64,000 bases of DNA from Syngnathus acus. Lineage: Eukaryota; Chordata; Actinopteri; Syngnathiformes; Syngnathidae. The stretch covers positions 23,378,193 to 23,442,192 of the forward strand of contig NC_051088.1 of NCBI RefSeq assembly GCF_901709675.1, written 5' to 3'. Each line of letters begins with the position of its first letter. Position 1 is the first letter of the stretch. The position numbers were made by a program, and so were the translations under genes. Positions 58,196-64,000 of this stretch are shown here, one piece after another. The notes below the pieces were generated by a model. The model had not been told where the DNA came from, did no database searches, and saw nothing but the letters and a program-made list of their open reading frames with translations.

Positions 58196-59045
58196 GTTTT
58201 TTACGCATCTTCACCAATGAATCCGCTTTGAACCAATTACAGCTGAGGCTAATAAAGTAGGTAGAGTGGGCCCGGAAAAAGAGGAGGAGGTTCTGCTGAG
58301 TGTCCAGAAATTGGCCAACTCCTTCCTCACAGCTTTCTCGTTGACCTTTTCCAAGTCAGCTTTGAATCGCTTTCCTTTGACCTCATCCTACCTCCCCAAC
58401 ATCGTGTCAATTGCAGCTGGGAAAGTGATGAAAAAGGACGCTAACGGAGGCGGGGGGGTTAGTCGAGCTGTACTTAAATATGAGCTGTGACAGCGCGGCC
58501 CAGAGGACGGCGCGCTCAAACGCACACAACAAAGCGGCGCTCGCACTTGCGGGGAGGCGGCGCTCGCAACGGGAACAAATGATGGGAGTCTGTCAGGGAA
58601 CTCAGCCACGGACACGTTTGATCTCAGCTTCCTTCTTCTCTTAGAGATGGGAAGTGGGAGGGAAAATAGCCGCGGGCTCAAGTCCAAGCAGAGGTGGCGA
58701 CGCGCTAAGATCTCACTAGCGGCGCTCTCGTTTATTAATGACAGAACTTACTTGTTAAGAACAACTCGCTCGCTGTAAAAGCTTCATCAACACTTTTTCC
58801 GGCTCTCGGAACGTTCAGGAAATGATTATTATTGTAATAGTCAACCTGCTCCTCAAGGCCCGCGCCGCGATTCATCTGACCCAAATAATTCATTAGCTGA
58901 CAAAAGTGCCTTTTCACTTCACGGGGCCGTGTTAAAAGAATTTCAATCAGAATCTTTGGCGAGCGGAGACACACGGTGGGCAGAGAGCCAGCCTGCTTCA
59001 ATCCTCTACCGTCTCTCGGGCCGCTTCATTAACTCCGCACACAAA
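58196..59045. promoter_or_regulatory. Candidate enhancer blocks downstream of gli2
   Basis: Two GC-balanced stretches (58196-58700 and 58720-59045) carry CCAATTACAGC, GCTAATAAAG, TTATTAATGAC, AATGATTATTATTGTAATAG and CAAATAATTCATTAGC. They lack repeats and coding signature. Regulatory role inferred. Confidence 0.3.
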
Positions 59046-60050
59046 CAAGATATTTCTTGTAGCTCCAGATAACTCCATTTTATTTATGGAGCACTTTTAC
59101 AAAGAAACAGTTGAAAAGAAAGTTCCTGTACAGACCGTAAATACAAACGCTGACATCTTAAGACAAGTGGAATCTTCTTTTGATGCATCCACCAATTTGA
59201 TCTTTCAACCTTCTTCCTTTAGATCTCTTGCCTGGTAGCTCCATCCTCATCACGGTATATCGTACATACTTCCGCTCTTCTGGATGTTACCAAACCATCT
59301 AAATCTGATCCCTCTAAATTAGTCCATCTAACCTTGGTTGTCCCTCTGACACTCACTGTTGACGTCTATAGTCGTCATTGGGAGGGAATGAGTTAAGGAG
59401 ATTCTCTGACCAACTCCGGATAACGCCACCGTCATCACGTGTCAGCCGGCTCGCAATCATAACCGCATTACAAACGTGTTGGGCTAACGAGGCTGGATGG
59501 ATGGCGCTGGTGTCAGCGCCGATGATGGATAGTTTTCGGCACACGCGGACGCCTCATTCATTTCTATTAGCGGAATATGGAAACGACCTCACGGGTTCAG
59601 TTACTGATCCATTTCACTTGCCCCGTTGACGAGTGCATCGGAAGGCAGTTCTGGATCGAAGTTTCGGCAGAGAAGAGAGCAGCTAGATGCGGCTCGGTGT
59701 CTGATCAAATCAACGCGAGTGGCTAAACGACGTCTGTCAGAGATGATCTAAATCACCTTGCACTCTTTGCATGGTGGCCCCTGAGGGACACATGCATTAT
59801 TGAAGACGCTCTCATTGCAAGAGGTCCGCCTCCCCATGTCAGCGCCTACTCAATATTAACGAAGGACCTCGGAATAATGTTCATCCTTGGAAACTGGGGT
59901 CGTCGCAGATGAGTCCGAAGGGATAAAATCACCCGTATGGCTCTTTAAGGACCTGCCGCCTCCGGTCTTTGTAGCACGTTTAACTTTTAGCGTCAGTACA
60001 CGACAACGAGGGCCGTTTAGCAAACAGCAGCACTCAGAAAGCGGCGCTAC
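59046..60050. other. Intergenic, no gene
   Basis: A TTATTTATGGAGCACTTTTACA word near 59090 resembles a fish retroelement fragment. A GC-balanced part at 59380-59640 may be regulatory. Confidence 0.35.
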
Positions 60051-60670
60051 GTGGCGAGTCCTGGCACCCCGGTGTCATGCGCTAAGACCGCATGCATATT
60101 TATGATGTGTGGCTTAGCAAAATAACAGCTGCTTTACAAAAAGCGCACCATATGTTTGGCCAACTTTGTCATATTAGCGGCTCATCACAGCGAAAAACAA
60201 CCCAACGGCGAGGTTTTAGCTCTGAAAGACGCAAACGCGGAGAAGCTAACTTCAGCGCACTTTTCCATCTGCTGTTTGACAGTGCTAACAAGCTGAAGGG
60301 AAGACACTTGAAGAAAAATAACCAGGCAAGATGTGAGGCTGAGGTCAAGCATGCTAGCATGCTAGCATCGGGGACACCGTCACTATGGGCGGTCACCAAA
60401 ATTGTGGCGGGTCAGACGTGCGGACAACTTGTCTGCATTTCAGGCGGCAGCTGAGGGAGGTCAGCGTCGCCGCCACCTTGCCGCTTAGCACCGGCAGGTC
60501 TCTCCTCTCGGGGCTGAGAGGATGGAGGTCCTCATTAAAACCTCCCACGGCTGTGAACTCTCATCCTTATCAGCCAGTCCACCTTCTGGAGGTTTCCAAC
60601 CTGGAAAGGTGTGCTGGGAATGACAGGTGCTGTATTTTGATGAGAGCCACCGCCACATAATTGGAGAAGT
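60051..60670. promoter_or_regulatory. Candidate regulatory block
   Basis: Balanced composition with GCATATTTATGATG, TCATATTAGCGG and repeated ATGCTAGC palindromes (60350-60368). Open frames are short and unrecognised. Confidence 0.22.
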
Positions 60671-62230
60671 TTGAGGATTGGTAGAATATGCACCCGAGTT
60701 TTTTTTTTTTTTTTTTTTTTAACCCCCCAATCTTTTTCAGCTCAAGACCCCAAACTTAATAAAATACATCATGTATTGCCACAATGTGAATACATATATT
60801 ATTGATAAAGAACATAATGGGCACAAATTGATTTGCACAAGTCATTGTACTTGACGATCAATAGAATAGCTTACAGCATTTTACTTAATTGGCAACCCAA
60901 TCAAAATGGACCCGGCCCGATTCGGGGTCCTAAAACTGAACAAGGCCAGTTCACCAAATTCCCTCCGAGTCATAAAATTGTGTTTTATTGAAACACTATT
61001 TGAGAATCTTGTTTGTGACAAGAACATGGAGATCACAGGAGCATCAAACATTCAGCACCTGATGCAAGACTGATGTTTCTCAAAGTTGGATTCTTCTTCT
61101 TCTTCCTCCTCCTCCTCGGCAGGCATAGACATTCTGTTCTCTGCGTGGAGCATAGTTTTCCCCTGCAATTAGTAGCGGGTGGGGAGTGGGGGTGCTTCAG
61201 AACCCTTCCAGGCTTCTTGTGCTTGGACTTAACAGTCAAGTCAATGCCGCCATCTCCTTCTGATGTAAGACTTCAATTGACGTTTCTCTTGGCTGGTCCA
61301 ACAAAGTGAGCAGAACCAGGCGAGGCGTCCCGGCTGCCACATTACAGAATATTTATGCTCAGCACAGCTCGGCCTGTCAGCGGCTAATCATGACAAGGAT
61401 GATGGATGGTGTTTATTTTCTGATGATGGAACGCAACCCTCGCCTGATGAAAATTGGAAGAAAAAGGACACATCGCGCCCACTCGGTTATTAAATTATCA
61501 AACCATCATTTGCATTGATGGCAGCTGAGAGATGCCTTGTGGGGGGGCGGGGAGCGGGGTGACCGAGGCCAGTCCACCTTGGACATCTTCCGCTGTCCTT
61601 GCCCCCCCCCGTTAGTCCGTCATTTGATAGAAATTCTCATCTAGGTGTGAACGGTACAATTTACAGAATAGCCGAGTATCGTTATTAAATTCCCAAGCGA
61701 GGAGGTGACACCGTGGAGGAGCCAGGAAGTCTATCGGCTAATGAGCTAGCGCCTCTCGTCGCGAGGACCGGTGGGATATATTCTAGCCATCGGAGGATTC
61801 AGGCAGATATATTTTTAGTGGCTCAAACATGGAGGAAGAGTTACAAGACAATGCAAAATCTATTTGAGGCGTGGTTTCCAACATTCAGCAGACACAGCAT
61901 TTGAGAACGGAGACAACGGCTTGACTTTTCGTGATTTTATTTATGCGCTACATTTTTAATCACTCAAATTCGGTTGCTAGCGAAGCTCTTTCAAATTTAG
62001 GACACATTTATTTACACTTCATTTTTATACACGTGGTTTTAAGACTGAGAACTTCTAGAATGGGGGGAAAAATAATTTTGTGCCATCAGCATTAAACAAC
62101 GCGCATCGGACGGTGTGAAGATTTTGAGTGGATGTTTGAACAGAACTTAACTGAACAGCATCCGGGCCACGGGGATGAATAATGAAGACCGACGTCCTCC
62201 CGGGTGGACACGGGGTGTCAAGCGGACAGG
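60671..62230. other. Intergenic, no gene
   Basis: A poly(T) run (60698-60720), TTC/CCT repeats (61091-61117) and mixed single-copy DNA with some homeodomain-type words (GCGGCTAATCATG near 61380). Confidence 0.35.
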
Positions 62231-62234
62231 TGTC

Positions 62235-62760
62235 AGTGCAGCTCGCCGATGACAGTCAATGAAGTTGTCTCCATATTAAGCAGACAGTTGAGACCTCTTA
62301 AACGGGCACGGTGCGAGGACCTGCCGGGTCTGCATCTCATCAGCCGGGCCTGTGGCGAGCGGCGGGGATTAGGGGAGGGGCGACGAAGTGTTTGGGCCTC
62401 TCCACGTCTTCACATGCGCAAACTGGAAGTGACCCCGCGCCTCTGCCAGCCTCGCCAACCCTTCTCCCATCATGCACCGGGGCCGCACGCAGCTCCCATG
62501 AGCCTCGCCTCGCTCCCTGCCATCTGCCGTGATTTATAGAAAAGGGCCGATGATTTATGGGCCAGTCATCACACAATGAAGTTGTTCTCTTTCATTTGCG
62601 TGACCTGCCGACCTAGCCGCCACTCGCTGCCAGGTTGGGGAACGGCACGCTAATCATGCACTATGAGGGCTTTTAAACAAGCTGGGGAGGGAGGGGGGGC
62701 TTGCAAATAGACCCCCTTAATGAAATTAATTCTCAACAGCACGCACGTGCTGATGAAAGA
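62235..62760. promoter_or_regulatory. Candidate enhancer block
   Basis: GC-balanced with GTGATTTATAG, GATGATTTATGGGCC, CAGTCATCACAC, GCTAATCATGCAC and TTAATGAAATTAATTC. The two TTTAT cores resemble posterior HOX/CDX sites. Inferred only. Confidence 0.28.
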
Positions 62761-63470
62761 CAGTAACTAACACACAAACAAGCCTCTCGCCACAAAGAAA
62801 AGGTCCCATCAGGCCTCAATGATGCATGAGTGTGTTTCAAGATGAAGGTGCCAGCTAGTAGGACCTGCATCACGACAACCAACAGGTCCTGTATCAGGAA
62901 ATTGTCAGAAGCTACCAAATGAACAGGAAGAGCCACCTGAGAATGAAACATTCCTTCAAAGAAGTCCTCAGTTTTAAATGGCGCAAACACACAAGAGCTC
63001 CAGAATATTTCAATGGCAAAGTAGCAGAGCAGCTCTTCCTCATAAACTCAGCACATTCTACAAAAAATGTCCTTACTGGGTCCACAGGTGGGCTGAAGCC
63101 TTGCCCAGGTGAGAGTACACAACTGAACTGGTCCCAGGGCACATAAACCACAGGGGAGGTGTATCTTGTGAGAACCCACACCATAAAGGACAGAACAGGC
63201 CGCAACTTGGAGAATAAATACTTTTTCATTCATCATTTTGGGTAAAACTGCTAAAATAATGCCACTAATATCATTCTTGTATTGAGAGTGCATGGTGGGC
63301 AAGAGAGCGTCCATGTTTGTCAAATTCAACAATTTGGATACGAAAGAAATCTATTCATACCTTCATGAAATTACATTACAGGATATTGGATCACGTGTTA
63401 TGAATCATTATTGTTGTTATTATTCAGTAAACGCGGATAACTTACGTGAGTTCCACAGGCCGAAGTCGAC
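62761..63470. other. Intergenic, no gene recognised
   Basis: Open frames on both strands (62912-63229 and 63048-63332 minus, 63292-63474 plus) show no domain I know. Composition changes near 62880, so a transposon fragment is possible. Confidence 0.3.
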
Positions 63471-63600
63471 GTAATTGCGAACACCGGCCCGGCTGAGTTT
63501 GTTTGAAGGGAATCTGGGCAGCTGAGTTTGCCGCCACGTGAAAGCAGCTGTTGCAGTGCATCCTGGGACTTGTAGTTTCAGTGGTTAGGGTGGCCTGTAC
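63471..63600. promoter_or_regulatory. Probable promoter with ZNF143/STAF site
   Basis: On the minus strand 63576-63558 reads ACTACAAGTCCCAGGATGC, a full match to the ZNF143 (STAF) consensus ACTACAANTCCCANNATGC. The flanks are CpG-containing with CCACGTG (E-box) at 63533. ZNF143 sites sit within about 200 bases of transcription starts of housekeeping genes, often divergent ones. The gene itself must lie at or beyond the right edge or be an unrecognised exon nearby. Confidence 0.55.
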
Positions 63601-64000
63601 AACTGTTGACACAATTCTACAATTCTGGACGGATTGAAAATATATTGTACGTTACCTACTTCCCAATTTCGTAAAATGGCAACAATACGCAGTGGTATTT
63701 TTGTTGTTGAGGATATTCCGACGACAGCGTATAAACTCAACCACAGCTCGAACTGTTCTGCCCTCAAGTGAGAGTTCACGAACAAAGAATAAGACGATAC
63801 ATTTCTAAAATGTTTTACCAATGTAAACATGAGTAAAACAGGATCATAAAGAATCACCCAAAAAAATTATCCACCAAGTCCGTTCGTTACATTGTTGCAA
63901 CACTTCGAGCTCCAAGCGCCATCTGCCGGTGGAACGCAATCATTGCTGACTGATTGATTAAGCAAAGGAAACAATGACAAGTCTGATCTTTTATTTAAGT
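63601..64000. other. Right end of window, no feature
   Basis: AT-rich sequence following the probable promoter. No coding exon was recognised on either strand. Confidence 0.35.

Noticed and set aside
62912-63332. Two overlapping minus-strand frames of about 100 codons
   Set aside because: Cysteine-rich but without any zinc-finger or other pattern; no splice sites in phase; possibly transposon-derived, not supportable as a gene.
1-64000. CRISPR arrays, bacterial operons, phage or viral insertions
   Set aside because: The direct repeats seen are microsatellites, tandem duplications or transposon copies without regular spacers; no viral polymerase, integrase or capsid-like frame was recognised.

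Overview
The window reads as vertebrate, almost certainly teleost fish, genomic DNA. Genes are split by GT–AG introns, there are no operons, and the spacers hold teleost-type non-autonomous DNA transposons, a tRNA-derived SINE, microsatellites and AT-rich low complexity. Four protein-coding genes can be supported. From left to right they are agap1 (minus strand, first coding exon only, the rest lying beyond the left edge), ralb (minus, complete coding region in four coding exons), inhbb (plus, complete, two coding exons) and gli2 (plus, twelve coding exons from a clear start to an in-frame stop). The RALB–INHBB–GLI2 order matches human 2q14.2; AGAP1 in human lies far away on 2q37, so its position here is a lineage-specific neighbourhood.

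Layout: 1–2570 is agap1 intron 1; 2571–3700 the agap1 first coding exon, 5' UTR and probable promoter; 4993–7800 ralb with its 3' UTR, introns and a probable non-coding first exon; 8850–13190 inhbb with a MITE in its 3' UTR; 13200–41300 a 28 kb gene-free interval with transposon copies and several blocks that look like developmental enhancers; 41300–57650 gli2; 57650–64000 a gene-free tail with further enhancer-like blocks and, at 63.56 kb, a full ZNF143-type promoter motif that probably marks the next transcription unit.

The genes act in different processes: AGAP1 is an Arf GAP of endosomal traffic, RALB a Ras-like GTPase, INHBB the precursor of the activin/inhibin beta-B subunit, and GLI2 a zinc-finger effector of Hedgehog signalling. 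INHBB and GLI2 are patterning genes, which fits the large non-coding territory around them.

The most notable observation is that gli2 keeps its N-terminal repressor region, SUFU-binding motif and all five zinc fingers, but the reading frame ends soon after the fingers (685 aa by my splice model, against about 1,500 aa for vertebrate GLI2). None of the conserved C-terminal segments (phospho-degron Ser clusters, activation domain) is visible in the next 7.4 kb. The last exon looks frame-disrupted relative to the family, and poly(A) signals follow about 1 kb later. This is either a truncated, repressor-like gli2 paralogue or a gene whose last exon lies outside the window. A second oddity in the same gene is a tandem duplication that copied the acceptor and first ~30 bases of coding exon 3.
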